Below are positions 26,890 to 36,888 of a DNA stretch of 64,000 bases, piece after piece (the first letter of the stretch is position 1; each line of letters begins with the position of its first letter). Location: the NCBI RefSeq assembly GCF_005222915.1, contig NZ_STFX01000016.1, forward strand, positions 1 through 64,000, given 5' to 3'. This stretch comes from Rhizobium sp. FKL33 (lineage in GTDB: Bacteria; Pseudomonadota; Alphaproteobacteria; Rhizobiales; Rhizobiaceae). The position numbers were made by a program, and so were the translations under genes. The notes below the pieces were generated by a model. It was not told where the DNA came from. It worked only from the letters and a program-made list of their open reading frames with translations, and did not search any database.

Positions 26890-27372
26890 ATGAAGACCGT
26901 GATTGGACTTTTTGACGCCTACGCCCAAGCACAGGACACCGTGACGGCGCTGAAGATGACCGGCATCGCCTCGGACGATATTTCCGTCATCACCAGCCAG
27001 AGCGAGGCCGAACGCCTCGACCAGACAAGATCCGCAGAAGCGGGAGAACTGACTGGCTTCAACTATGTGTTCAACAGCGCCAAGGGCCTTTTGAGCGGCC
27101 TGATGGGCGCAGATGTGGTCGAAGACCACGCGCATGTTTATGCCGAAAGCGTCAAGCGCGGCGGCGTGTTGGTTTCCGTCCGCATCCATGACGATCGCGA
27201 AGGCGAAGTGAAGCGCATCCTGGCGCGCCACGACGCGATCGACGCCGAAGACCGCCGCCGGCTGTTTCTCGACGAAGGCTGGCGCGGCGTGGAAGCGGCT
27301 TTCCCGCTCGATGGCGCCCCGGTGATCCGCCCGGATCGCAGCACCTACCGCGCCCAGGTGGCGCGTCCCTGA
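26890..27372 (+). CDS. General-stress (YflT/GSP17M-like) protein
   Basis: A 160-residue protein whose N-terminal part MKTVIGLFDAYAQAQDTVTA with ITSQSEAERL is the small alpha/beta module seen in heat-induced stress protein YflT and relatives. A Gly-rich helix (SAKGLLSGLMGADVVED) and the sequence YAESVKRGGVLVSVRIHD complete it. ATG 26890 follows AAAGGAACGCCG and is preferred to the upstream GTG. Role unknown beyond the stress association of the family. Confidence 0.65.
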   Translation: MKTVIGLFDAYAQAQDTVTALKMTGIASDDISVITSQSEAERLDQTRSAEAGELTGFNYVFNSAKGLLSGLMGADVVEDHAHVYAESVKRGGVLVSVRIHDDREGEVKRILARHDAIDAEDRRRLFLDEGWRGVEAAFPLDGAPVIRPDRSTYRAQVARP

Positions 27373-27517
27373 TCAAGGCTCGACGGAATGAGGATGGCGG
27401 CTTCGGCCGCCATCTGCGTTTTGAGGCGTCGAAATTGTTATGCATGCTTCACAAATTGTCATTTGTCAGGCTGGGCGATGGGCCCCATATCCGCTGCACT
27501 GCAACAGGTCCGCCCTC

Positions 27518-28708
27518 ATGTCCTCCACGTCTTTCGCCGCTGGCGACCCTTATGCCCGCGCAGCCGCCCTCTCCGGCGCGGTCGCGATGGCCGCGGCCAT
27601 GGGATTCGGACGCTTTTCCTTCACGCCCATCCTGCCCGGCATGATCTCGGAGCTTGGCCTCAGCGCCAGCGCTTCGGGCCTGATCGCGGCGGGCAATTTC
27701 ACAGGCTACCTCGCCGGCGCGCTTCTCGCCTCGCTCAACTGGGCAACTGGTCGGGAGCGGCGGACGGCGCTTGCGGCGCTCGCCGCCAACGCCGCGCTGC
27801 TGGGGCTGATGGCCGCAACCGATGACATCCTGATCTTCACGCTGATCCGCTTTCTCTCCGGCGTCGCCAGCGCCTTTGCGATGATCTTCACAAGCTCTGT
27901 CGTGCTGGGGCATGCCGCCCGCACCGGCGGCGAACGCATCCAGTCCGCCCATTTCGGCGGCGTCGGTCTCGGCATCGCCGCCTCATCGGCGCTGGTCTTC
28001 GCGCTCGGCCAGATCGCGCCCGGAGCCTGGCGGCTGGATTGGATGGCAGGCGGGTTCGTGAGCCTCGCGGCTTTCGCTCTGGTCTTCACGTATCTGCCGC
28101 CGATGGCGTTTGGACCCGCGGCGCAGACGCGGGAACCTCGCCTCGCCTGGACGCCGACGTTCTCCCGCCTGATCCTGTCCTACGGCCTGTTCGGCTTCGG
28201 CTATGTCGTCACCGCCACCTTCATCGTCGCCATGGTCAGGCAGGCCCAGATGGGCGCCGGCATCGAATTCCTGAGCTGGTTTCTGGCCGGCTGTGCTGCG
28301 GCGCTGTCGCTGATCGTCTGGCGACCGCTGATGCAGCGCCAAGGCCTCGGCGGCGCCTATCTCGCAGCGCTCACGCTCGAAGCCCTGGGCGTGGCGGCCT
28401 CCGTACTGCTGCACGGACCGATCGCGCCCCTGCTGGGCGGATTGCTCCTGGGGGCGACCTTCATGGTCATCACCGCCTATGGCCTGAGGTTCGCCCGCGA
28501 TCTCGCCCCCGAAAGCCCCCGCCGCGCCTTCTCGCTGATGACCGCCGCCTTCGGTCTCGGCCAGATCGCCGGCCCGCTGGCGGCCGGAACCCTCGCCGAA
28601 TGGACCGGCGGCTTCACGATCCCGAGCCTGATGGCCGCGGGCGCACTGACGCTTGCGGCGCTGATCGCGTTTCCGCTTCGGCGCGCGCCGATCATGACCG
28701 GAACCTGA
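27518..28708 (+). CDS. YbfB/YjiJ-family MFS transporter
   Basis: A 396-residue inner-membrane transporter with 12 predicted segments. The N-terminal AMAAAMGFGRFSFTPILPGM and RFLSGVASAFAMIFTSSVVL are characteristic of the YbfB/YjiJ branch of the major facilitator superfamily. The substrate is unknown. The frame is open for 26 codons before ATG 27518, but those residues are not part of the fold. The gene is monocistronic, and compositionally normal, in contrast to bacA next to it. Confidence 0.83.
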   Translation: MSSTSFAAGDPYARAAALSGAVAMAAAMGFGRFSFTPILPGMISELGLSASASGLIAAGNFTGYLAGALLASLNWATGRERRTALAALAANAALLGLMAATDDILIFTLIRFLSGVASAFAMIFTSSVVLGHAARTGGERIQSAHFGGVGLGIAASSALVFALGQIAPGAWRLDWMAGGFVSLAAFALVFTYLPPMAFGPAAQTREPRLAWTPTFSRLILSYGLFGFGYVVTATFIVAMVRQAQMGAGIEFLSWFLAGCAAALSLIVWRPLMQRQGLGGAYLAALTLEALGVAASVLLHGPIAPLLGGLLLGATFMVITAYGLRFARDLAPESPRRAFSLMTAAFGLGQIAGPLAAGTLAEWTGGFTIPSLMAAGALTLAALIAFPLRRAPIMTGT

Positions 28709-28823
28709 CCGGGAAATTACATTCTCGTTAGGCGGCTTTGACGCCATTGCGAGCGGAATCGAACTGAACTAGGGTCGCGCGAAAATGACGTCCGGCAAAG
28801 CCGGCAAGCGGAGTATCGCAACC

Positions 28824-30089
28824 GTGTTCCATTCGTTTTTCCCAGCCCCCAAAAAATTCTTCGGCAGTCTCGTCATATGGACACTAGTCTGTGTCGCGAT
28901 TTGGTTCGGGTTTGCCAACAACATCGCCACATCTATTGGGTTGCCCTTATCACCACCCAACTCTGAACCAGTAATTGGCGTAGGATACTTCTTCACCAAT
29001 GACGCCATTGTTTTTTATGGATACTTTATCTTATCCATCGTCTTGTTTTGCGGATTTTGGCAAATCGTCGACAAAAACAATCCGTGGCGATTTTGGTCAA
29101 TATGGGTGTCATCATTAATTGTTTTTATGGTCTATTTTGTCGTAGACCTCAATGTTGCTTTAACGTACTGGCGCGGACCGCAATATAATCTGATCGTACA
29201 AGCACTGACTAAACCAAACGTTAGCACCGTAAGCGAAACCACGCTCTATGCCAGCACACTAATATTTTTCCACCTTGCCACAATTTATGTCGTTGTAGTT
29301 GTTTTCAATAATTTTGTGACAAGTCATTACTTGTTTAGATGGCGCAACGCCATGAATGACTATTATTATGCAAATTGGGATCGGGTCCGGAACATTGAGG
29401 GAGCTTCCCAACGCATTCAAGAAGACACGATGCGTTTTTCTCGCACGGTTGAATCATTGGGCACTAGCTTGATTGATGCATTCATGACGATGATTGCCTA
29501 TCTGCCACTCCTTAATGCGCTGTCCACGCCAGTGAAGGCGCTTCCTGTTTTGGGGGAAATTCCTTATCCGCTCGTTACCGCGGCGCTCGCTTGGGCGGTT
29601 TTTGGGACACTGCTTATGGTGATCACCGGAATAAAACTTCCTGGTCTTGAATTTCAGAACCAGCGTGTTGAAGCAGCATTCAGAAAGGAGCTTGTTTACG
29701 GCGAAGACGATCCACTTCGCGCCAAACCAGCCACTGTCACCGAATTGTTCAGCAATATCCGCCGGAACAATTTCCGGATGTTCTGGCACTACGGATACTT
29801 CAACTTCGTTAGATTTTTCTACATCCAGACAGACGCCGTGTTTCCAGTGTTAATACTAGTACCATCAATCAGCGCAGCGGTAATTACTTATGGACTTTTT
29901 GAACAATTGAGAACTGCTTTTGCACAGGTGACCAACTCGCTTCAATATCTTGTCAACTCATGGCCGACAATGGTGGAATTGATATCGATTCAGAAGCGTT
30001 TGGCCGCCTTCGAAGCCGCCATGAACGACGAGCCTCTGCCCTCACTCGATCAGAAATTCATCGAATCCGGCGGAGAGGAGAAGGTTTAA
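28824..30089 (+). CDS. bacA: SbmA/BacA-family peptide antibiotic transporter
   Basis: A 421-residue inner-membrane protein that imports proline-rich or other antimicrobial peptides; in rhizobia it is needed for chronic infection of legume cells. Family marks include FHSFFPAPKKFF at the start, YWRGPQYNLIVQAL, FRWRNAMNDYYYANW, EGASQRIQEDTMRF and NNFRMFWHYGYFNF. I place the start at GTG 28824 (GGAG upstream), since relatives begin with MFxSFFP; an in-frame ATG at 28785 would add 13 atypical residues. The body of the gene is far AT-richer than its surroundings (20 G/C of 60 at 29101-29160; 44 of 60 at 28501-28560), which suggests acquisition by transfer. Its 3' end overlaps the convergent deacetylase by 4 bases. 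Confidence 0.9.
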   Translation: MFHSFFPAPKKFFGSLVIWTLVCVAIWFGFANNIATSIGLPLSPPNSEPVIGVGYFFTNDAIVFYGYFILSIVLFCGFWQIVDKNNPWRFWSIWVSSLIVFMVYFVVDLNVALTYWRGPQYNLIVQALTKPNVSTVSETTLYASTLIFFHLATIYVVVVVFNNFVTSHYLFRWRNAMNDYYYANWDRVRNIEGASQRIQEDTMRFSRTVESLGTSLIDAFMTMIAYLPLLNALSTPVKALPVLGEIPYPLVTAALAWAVFGTLLMVITGIKLPGLEFQNQRVEAAFRKELVYGEDDPLRAKPATVTELFSNIRRNNFRMFWHYGYFNFVRFFYIQTDAVFPVLILVPSISAAVITYGLFEQLRTAFAQVTNSLQYLVNSWPTMVELISIQKRLAAFEAAMNDEPLPSLDQKFIESGGEEKV

Positions 30090-31063
30090 AGCCCGCTCGC
30101 CCCGACCATCCCCCGCATCTCCATCGCCTGCGTGTAGCTCACGCAGGCGACGTCTTTTCTGGAGCAGGTCTCGCCGAGGAAGGTTTCGAGCGCATCCCAA
30201 TAGGCGCCGCCATTCATCTCGACGAAATGGAAGCCGAGTTGCAGCGGAATGCGCTTGCCTTGATATTGCGTCTCGAAGGCGTTGCGGAAGGCGGCGAGCG
30301 TCCGCGCCTCGAATTGCTTGGCGCGGCGGGGCGAATTCAACCCGCCGGAATGGCGGACATAGAGATTGTAGTCCATGCCGATGATCAGCCGTCCCTCCGG
30401 CCCCTCGGGAATACGCGGCAGCGCGAAGCGCATCAGGCGGCCTTCGCGCTCCGGCTCCGCCGGCCCCTTGGACACGAGGCTCGCGTCGAAGCGGAAGCCG
30501 TGATCGGAGAGCGCCGGCGCGAGACCCGGGCTGGCCGAGAGATAGGGCGCCCGAAAGCCGGTGATGTCAGTGCGGACGAAATCTGCCCAACCCTCCGGCT
30601 CCTTGTCCTTGACGCCGTTGCGGGCCCAGGCGTTGAGAAGCGCATCGTCGAAGGCGTCAAACTCGGCCGACCAGTCGGCCCGCGTCCAATCCTTGCCGTC
30701 GAAATGCCCGCAGGCGTGTGAGCCGATATCGTGGCCGTCGAGATGCGCCTGCCAGATATGTCCGAGCCGCGCCTGGATCTCAGGCACGGTCAGCGCCCAC
30801 CCCGTCGCCGATTTGCCGGCGGCGTGATGCGGGGCGCGATAGTTCATCCGATCGGCCGGATTGATGAGATAGGTGCAGGACAGGAAGTAAGTGAACTTCG
30901 CCCCTGTCCGTTTCCCCAGCGCCAGCGACCGTTCCCACAGCCTGTTGTCATGCGCGCCATCGAAGGAAATCAGCACCAGCTGCTTGGGCCGATGCGGCGG
31001 ATCGGCAAGCGCCGGGGCGGCAGAAAGAGCAACAGCGATAGCGAGGCAGGTGTTCAGTCGCAT
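30086..31063 (-). CDS. Secreted polysaccharide-deacetylase-fold protein
   Basis: A 325-residue protein with a signal peptide (MRLNTCLAIAVALSAAPALA). The mature part shows the NodB-type carbohydrate-esterase barrel: LVLISFDGAHDNRLW (Asp of motif 1), GHDIGSHACGHFDG (His motif 2, HxxGH-like), GFRAPYLSAS (motif 3). The first motif is SFDGAHD rather than the usual TFDDGP, so metal binding may differ. It probably acts on an envelope glycan in the periplasm; the substrate is unknown. Confidence 0.75.
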   Translation of the reverse strand: MRLNTCLAIAVALSAAPALADPPHRPKQLVLISFDGAHDNRLWERSLALGKRTGAKFTYFLSCTYLINPADRMNYRAPHHAAGKSATGWALTVPEIQARLGHIWQAHLDGHDIGSHACGHFDGKDWTRADWSAEFDAFDDALLNAWARNGVKDKEPEGWADFVRTDITGFRAPYLSASPGLAPALSDHGFRFDASLVSKGPAEPEREGRLMRFALPRIPEGPEGRLIIGMDYNLYVRHSGGLNSPRRAKQFEARTLAAFRNAFETQYQGKRIPLQLGFHFVEMNGGAYWDALETFLGETCSRKDVACVSYTQAMEMRGMVGASGL

Positions 31064-31145
31064 GGGAATTCCGGGCAGTTCAGGGGAAATGCCGATTGCG
31101 CCGGAAATGGGGTGATTTGATGTTAGGCAGTGGATTGGAGGTTGA

Positions 31146-31511
31146 TCAGTTCAGATGAGCGCTCGACCAAACGCCGCGCTCGACCCGACCCAGTTCAATG
31201 CCGCCATCCATCAGCTTAACAATGCCTCCCCTCGCTGCGGCGAAACAAGCGGCAGCCATCGCAATGTCCTTGTACTGCGCCGGCCCCAGAAAGGCGGCCA
31301 CTTTTCTCGGTCGAACAACCCGGACGATAATGCCGTTCGGCGCCTCCTCCACCTCGATCATATTCTGCCCCTTCCAGGACGCCAAAAGAAATCCCTCGTT
31401 GCGGCAGGGCGCATCCTTTGGAACGCTTTCGTCGATGCGAAGGGTCAAAGCATAGATCAAGCCGCAAAAGGAAACGACGACGAGGGCAAAAAGGATTGTG
31501 ATTCGCCGCAT
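31146..31511 (-). CDS. Hypothetical protein with N-terminal membrane anchor
   Basis: A 121-residue protein starting with one hydrophobic segment (MRRITILFALVVVSFCGLIY), either a signal peptide or an anchor, and a periplasmic part of about 100 residues with no motif I recognise (IEVEEAPNGIIVRVVRPRKV, a single RNEGFLLASW). No operon context. Function unknown. Confidence 0.55.
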   Translation of the reverse strand: MRRITILFALVVVSFCGLIYALTLRIDESVPKDAPCRNEGFLLASWKGQNMIEVEEAPNGIIVRVVRPRKVAAFLGPAQYKDIAMAAACFAAARGGIVKLMDGGIELGRVERGVWSSAHLN

Positions 31512-31595
31512 ATTCCGTCCTGTTGAAAAACTGACTTAACAATATTGCTTCAATAAATTTATGAACGCCACGTCGGTTATACAAGGCGCCCTCAG

Positions 31596-31753
31596 CCCTG
31601 CCGGGCACCTCCCCCTCAAGGGAGGAGATTGATGCGCGGCGATGCCTCGCCCTCTACCGACCTCGGACTATGCGGCAAACACGTCGGTTGATGTGGCGGA
31701 AGACGATCCGGCCAGCCAATCTCCCCCCCTTTGAGGGGGAGATGGCCGGCAGG
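31596..31753. repeat. Inverted pair of a dispersed-type intergenic repeat
   Basis: Two about 36-base related segments in opposite orientation: 31596-31631 (CCCTGCCGGGCACCTCC..., containing CTCCCCCTCAAGG) and 31717-31753 (CAATCTCCCCCCC... to GCCGGCAGG). Each is itself a C-run/G-run palindrome around a CTCAAG core, and together they flank about 85 bases. The type (C-rich run, TTGAGGGGGAGATGGCCGGC) is familiar from intergenic regions of many Rhizobiales genomes. It lies at the 3' side of aglA and fills most of the 31512-31787 gap; no gene is seen there. Confidence 0.65.
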
Positions 31754-31787
31754 CCAGAGGGGGGTGGCCCCACCCTCAGCGCCCACC

Positions 31788-33443
<1,656 letters not shown>

Positions 33444-33546
33444 GCAAAGTCTCCGTCTCTCTATCCAACTTGAACCGATTTAACGCTTTACCGGCTGCCG
33501 CCGCTTCCGTAAACCGCGATCGGGACTAGTGGAGGATTTTGTCAAA

Positions 33547-34455
33547 ATGGCGCGACTGCTGTGCATCGGCGAATGCATGATCGAACTTGCGAGCCTCGGC
33601 GGCGACACATTCCGCAAGGGCTTCGCCGGCGACACCTTCAACACCGCCTGGTATGCCCGCGCGTTTTTGCCGGGAGACTGGTCAGTCGCCTATTTCACCG
33701 CGCTCGGCGACGATGAAGCCTCCAGCGACATGGAGGGCTTCATGCAAGGCGCCGGCATCGAGACCGGCTTCATCCGGCGCTTACCAGGCCTCAGCCCCGG
33801 CCTCTACATGATCCATCTGAAGGATGGCGAACGCTCTTTTTCCTACTGGCGATCGAACTCCGCCGCCAAGCGGCTGGCCGATGACGACGCGGCGCTCGAC
33901 GCCGCCATATCCGCCTCCGACATCGTCTATTTCTCCGGCATCACGCTGGCGATCCTTGCGCCTGACGCCCGCGCGCGCCTGATGACCAGCGTCGCGAAAG
34001 CCCGCGCCGCCGGCAAGCTGGTGGCTTTCGACCCCAATCTCCGCCCCCGCCTCTGGGCCTCGCTCGACGAGATGCGTGAGAGCATCACGGACGGCGCCCG
34101 GGTCGCCTCGCTGGTCCTGCCGGGCTTCGACGACGAAGCCGTGTATTTCGGCGACGCGGATGTCGCGGCGACCGTGGCGCGCTACCGGTCGCTCGGCGTC
34201 GACACGGTGCTGGTCAAGGACGGCGCGAAAGGCGCGACCATCGCCACAGGGGATCATCAGATTCATGTCCCCGCAGCGCCCGTCGAGACGGTCATCGACA
34301 CCACCTCCGCCGGCGACAGCTTCAATGGCGGCTATCTCGCCCGGCTCGCCGTAGGCTGCGCCCCGGAAGAGGCGGCTCGCTTCGCCGCGCGCGTCGCGGC
34401 CGAGGTTATTCACCATCGCGGCGCGCTGATCCCGCGGCAAACTCTGGGTCTCTAA
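33547..34455 (+). CDS. kdgK: 2-keto-3-deoxygluconate kinase
   Basis: Phosphorylates 2-keto-3-deoxygluconate to KDPG for the Entner-Doudoroff route. The 302-residue PfkB-family sugar kinase begins MARLLCIGECMIELA and contains the KDGK-like GFAGDTFNTAWYARAFLP and the C-terminal PfkB signature DTTSAGDSFNGGYLA with the catalytic Asp. ATG 33547 is preceded by GGAG at 10-11 bases; a GTG at 33529 would add six residues. It is divergent from aglA, suggesting joint sugar use, but it could also serve uronate breakdown. Confidence 0.88.
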   Translation: MARLLCIGECMIELASLGGDTFRKGFAGDTFNTAWYARAFLPGDWSVAYFTALGDDEASSDMEGFMQGAGIETGFIRRLPGLSPGLYMIHLKDGERSFSYWRSNSAAKRLADDDAALDAAISASDIVYFSGITLAILAPDARARLMTSVAKARAAGKLVAFDPNLRPRLWASLDEMRESITDGARVASLVLPGFDDEAVYFGDADVAATVARYRSLGVDTVLVKDGAKGATIATGDHQIHVPAAPVETVIDTTSAGDSFNGGYLARLAVGCAPEEAARFAARVAAEVIHHRGALIPRQTLGL

Positions 34456-34486
34456 CACGCCCGTCACACGCCTGTAACACGCCCGT
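34454..34486. repeat. 11-base tandem repeat, three copies
   Basis: Three adjacent copies of (A/C)ACACGCC(C/T)GT overlap the kdgK stop and fill the start of the gap before the glycosyltransferase gene. The copies differ at one or two positions. Possibly slippage; no function evident. Confidence 0.6.
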
Positions 34487-34542
34487 CGCACAAGGCCCGG
34501 AGAACTCGGGCGACGCCGGATTCTCCCGGCCTGTGAGGCGAA

Positions 34543-35613
34543 ATGGCCAAGATAACGATTGTGACGGATGCCTGGCATCCGCAGGTGAATGGAGTTGTCC
34601 GCTCGCTGGACAACACGATCGACGAAATGCGACGGCTGGGCCATGAGATCATGCTGGTCACGCCCGACCGCTTCCGCAACATTCCCCTGCCCTCCTATCC
34701 CGAGATCCGCATCGCACTGACGTGGTACCGCACGGTCGAGAAGGAAATCGACAAGTTCCAGCCCTCCTATGTTCATATCGCCACCGAGGGGCCGCTGGGC
34801 TTCTATGCCCGCAAATGGTGCCTGAAGAACAAGATGCCCTTCTCCACCAGCTATCACACGCGCTTTCCCGAATATGTCACGGCGCGCATCCCCATCCCCG
34901 CCAGCATTCTCTATGGCATGGTGCGCAATTTCCACAATGCGGGGAATGTCTGCATGGTGGCGACGGCCAGCCTGGAAGCGGAACTGACGGCGCGCGGGTT
35001 CAAGAATCTCAAGCGCTGGTCGCGCGGCATCGACCATAGCCTCTACCAGCCGCAGCCGCTCGTCGACCGGCCATTCGGCCTGCCCCGCCCCATCTTCATG
35101 CAGGTGGGCCGCATCGCAGTGGAGAAGAATATCGAAGCCTTCCTTGAGCTCGACCTGCCCGGCTCGAAAGTCGTGGTCGGCGACGGCCCGGCGCGCGAAA
35201 AGCTGCAGAAGGCCTATCCGGATACGCTGTTCACCGGCGCAAAATTCGGCCAGGAGCTCGCCGAACACTATGCGCAGGCCGACGTCTTCGTCTTTCCATC
35301 CAAGACAGACACATTCGGCAATGTCATTCTGGAGGCGCTGGCCGCCGGCGCGCCGGTGGCCGCCTATCCGGTGACCGGTCCGGCCGACATTCTCGGCGGG
35401 CATCCGAAAGCTGGCGCGCTCGATTCCGATCTGCGCGAAGCCTGCCTCAAGGCGCTCGACTGCTCACGCGAAGCGGCCCGCGCGCTGGCCGAAACCTACA
35501 CCTGGGAGGCGGCCACACGGCAGTTCCTGGAAAATGTCATGCGCGCCAACGGCGTGCCGCCGGATGAGATCGAAAAGGCCTATGCGCCGGCGCATCAGAT
35601 GATGAGCGCCTGA
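34543..35613 (+). CDS. GT4-family glycosyltransferase
   Basis: A 356-residue cytoplasmic or membrane-associated retaining glycosyltransferase (GT-B fold). The N-terminal acceptor domain begins KITIVTDAWHPQVNGVVRSL with the glycine-rich VNGV loop; the donor domain shows MQVGRIAVEKNIEAFLEL and the E-x7-E motif region FPSKTDTFGNVILEALAAG. The nearest well-known relatives make mannosyl or glucosyl lipids, but donor and acceptor cannot be decided here. Its 3' end overlaps the convergent trans-sulfuration gene by 19 bases. Confidence 0.85.
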   Translation: MAKITIVTDAWHPQVNGVVRSLDNTIDEMRRLGHEIMLVTPDRFRNIPLPSYPEIRIALTWYRTVEKEIDKFQPSYVHIATEGPLGFYARKWCLKNKMPFSTSYHTRFPEYVTARIPIPASILYGMVRNFHNAGNVCMVATASLEAELTARGFKNLKRWSRGIDHSLYQPQPLVDRPFGLPRPIFMQVGRIAVEKNIEAFLELDLPGSKVVVGDGPAREKLQKAYPDTLFTGAKFGQELAEHYAQADVFVFPSKTDTFGNVILEALAAGAPVAAYPVTGPADILGGHPKAGALDSDLREACLKALDCSREAARALAETYTWEAATRQFLENVMRANGVPPDEIEKAYAPAHQMMSA

Positions 35614-36842
35614 TCGAAATCCGCGATCAGGTCATCGGGCGATTCAAGCCCGATCGACAGGCGGAAGATCCCGTCGCCGGCGAAACGCCTGTAGTCTTCG
35701 AGCTGGGCGCCTTGGAGACGGAAGGTCGAGGTCATCATCGCCTCGGTGTCGAGCAGCACCACGATGGAACGCTGATGGCCGAGCGAAAAGGCGTAGTGGG
35801 CGATCTTCAACCGGGTAGCGAGCGCCATGGCCTGCGCCTGCCGATCCTTCTTGACCCGGAAGCCGATCATGCCGCCGGCCAGATCCAACTGGCTGTCGGC
35901 CAGCGCCTTTTGCGGATGGCTGTCGAGACCGGGATAGATCACCCGCTCGATGGCGGGATGGCTTTCAAGATAGGCGGCCACCTTGGCGGCGCTTTCGGAA
36001 ATCATCCGCATGCGGGCGTAAAGCGTATCGACGCCGCGCAGGATCAGCCAGGCGTTTTGCGCCGACAGCGTCGCGCCGAGATAGACGCCAGCGCGGGCGC
36101 GGATGCGGGCGATATCGGCCTTGGAGCCCGCCACCGCGCCGCCGAGCGCATCGCCATGACCGTTCATGAATTTGGTCAGCGAGTGTATGACGAGGTCGAC
36201 GCCGAGATCAAGCGGCCGGGTCGCGGCGGGCGTCGCGAAGGTCGAATCGACGGAGACCTTGATCCCCCGTTCTCTGGCGAGCGCCGACACGCCGCGGAGA
36301 TCGGTGAGCCGCAGAATAGGATTACAGGGGCTTTCGCAATGGATGAGGCGCGTATGGGGCCGGATCGCCGCCTCGACCTCGTCGAGCCGCGACATGTTTA
36401 CCGGCGTCACCTCGATGCCGTAGTCCGGCAGGATGCGCTGGGCGAGTTCGGTCGCGCCGGCATAGCAGACATCGGACACCACCAGATGGTCGCCCGCTTT
36501 CAGGAAGGTGAAGAACACACCGGCGATGGCCGCCATGCCGGTGGCCGAGCAGAGGGCGGCCTCGGCGTTCTCCAGCGCCGCCACCCGCATTTCCAGCTGC
36601 CGCACGGTGGGATTGGTCCAACGGGCATAGAGATAGGGGAGATCAGCCAGATCCTCAACGCCATCGGCCGAAAAAGCGCCCTCGCCCGGCAGTAGCGCAT
36701 TGTTGACCGATGCAGAGAGATTGGGCGCGATAGCGCCCGTCGATGGGTCGATCGCAAGCCCTGCATCGACGGCCCGTGTCTCAGGCCGCCAGCTGCGGAT
36801 GTCCTCGGGGGACGGCGCGGTGAATTTGCCGGTTTCGGTCAC
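35595..36842 (-). CDS. Cystathionine gamma-synthase-family PLP enzyme
   Basis: A 415-residue trans-sulfuration enzyme (Cys/Met metabolism family). The PLP lysine is in HSLTKFMNGHGDALGG; other marks are YARWTNPTVRQLEMRVAALE, SATGMAAIAGVF, and DSTFATPAATRPLDLGVD. It could be cystathionine gamma-lyase, cystathionine gamma-synthase or methionine gamma-lyase; sequence alone does not decide. I choose GTG 36842, with GGGAGG seven bases before it, over ATG 36857, which lacks a ribosome site. It lies 46 bases downstream of der. Confidence 0.85.
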   Translation of the reverse strand: MTETGKFTAPSPEDIRSWRPETRAVDAGLAIDPSTGAIAPNLSASVNNALLPGEGAFSADGVEDLADLPYLYARWTNPTVRQLEMRVAALENAEAALCSATGMAAIAGVFFTFLKAGDHLVVSDVCYAGATELAQRILPDYGIEVTPVNMSRLDEVEAAIRPHTRLIHCESPCNPILRLTDLRGVSALARERGIKVSVDSTFATPAATRPLDLGVDLVIHSLTKFMNGHGDALGGAVAGSKADIARIRARAGVYLGATLSAQNAWLILRGVDTLYARMRMISESAAKVAAYLESHPAIERVIYPGLDSHPQKALADSQLDLAGGMIGFRVKKDRQAQAMALATRLKIAHYAFSLGHQRSIVVLLDTEAMMTSTFRLQGAQLEDYRRFAGDGIFRLSIGLESPDDLIADFDQALII

Positions 36843-36888
36843 GCCAGAGCCTCCCATGCCTCGCGCCGAAGACGTCGGGTCGACGTCT

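Noticed and set aside
28785-28823. ATG 28785 as start of bacA
   Set aside because: It has no ribosome site and adds 13 residues not seen in the family, which begins MFxSFFP; GTG 28824 with GGAG upstream fits better.
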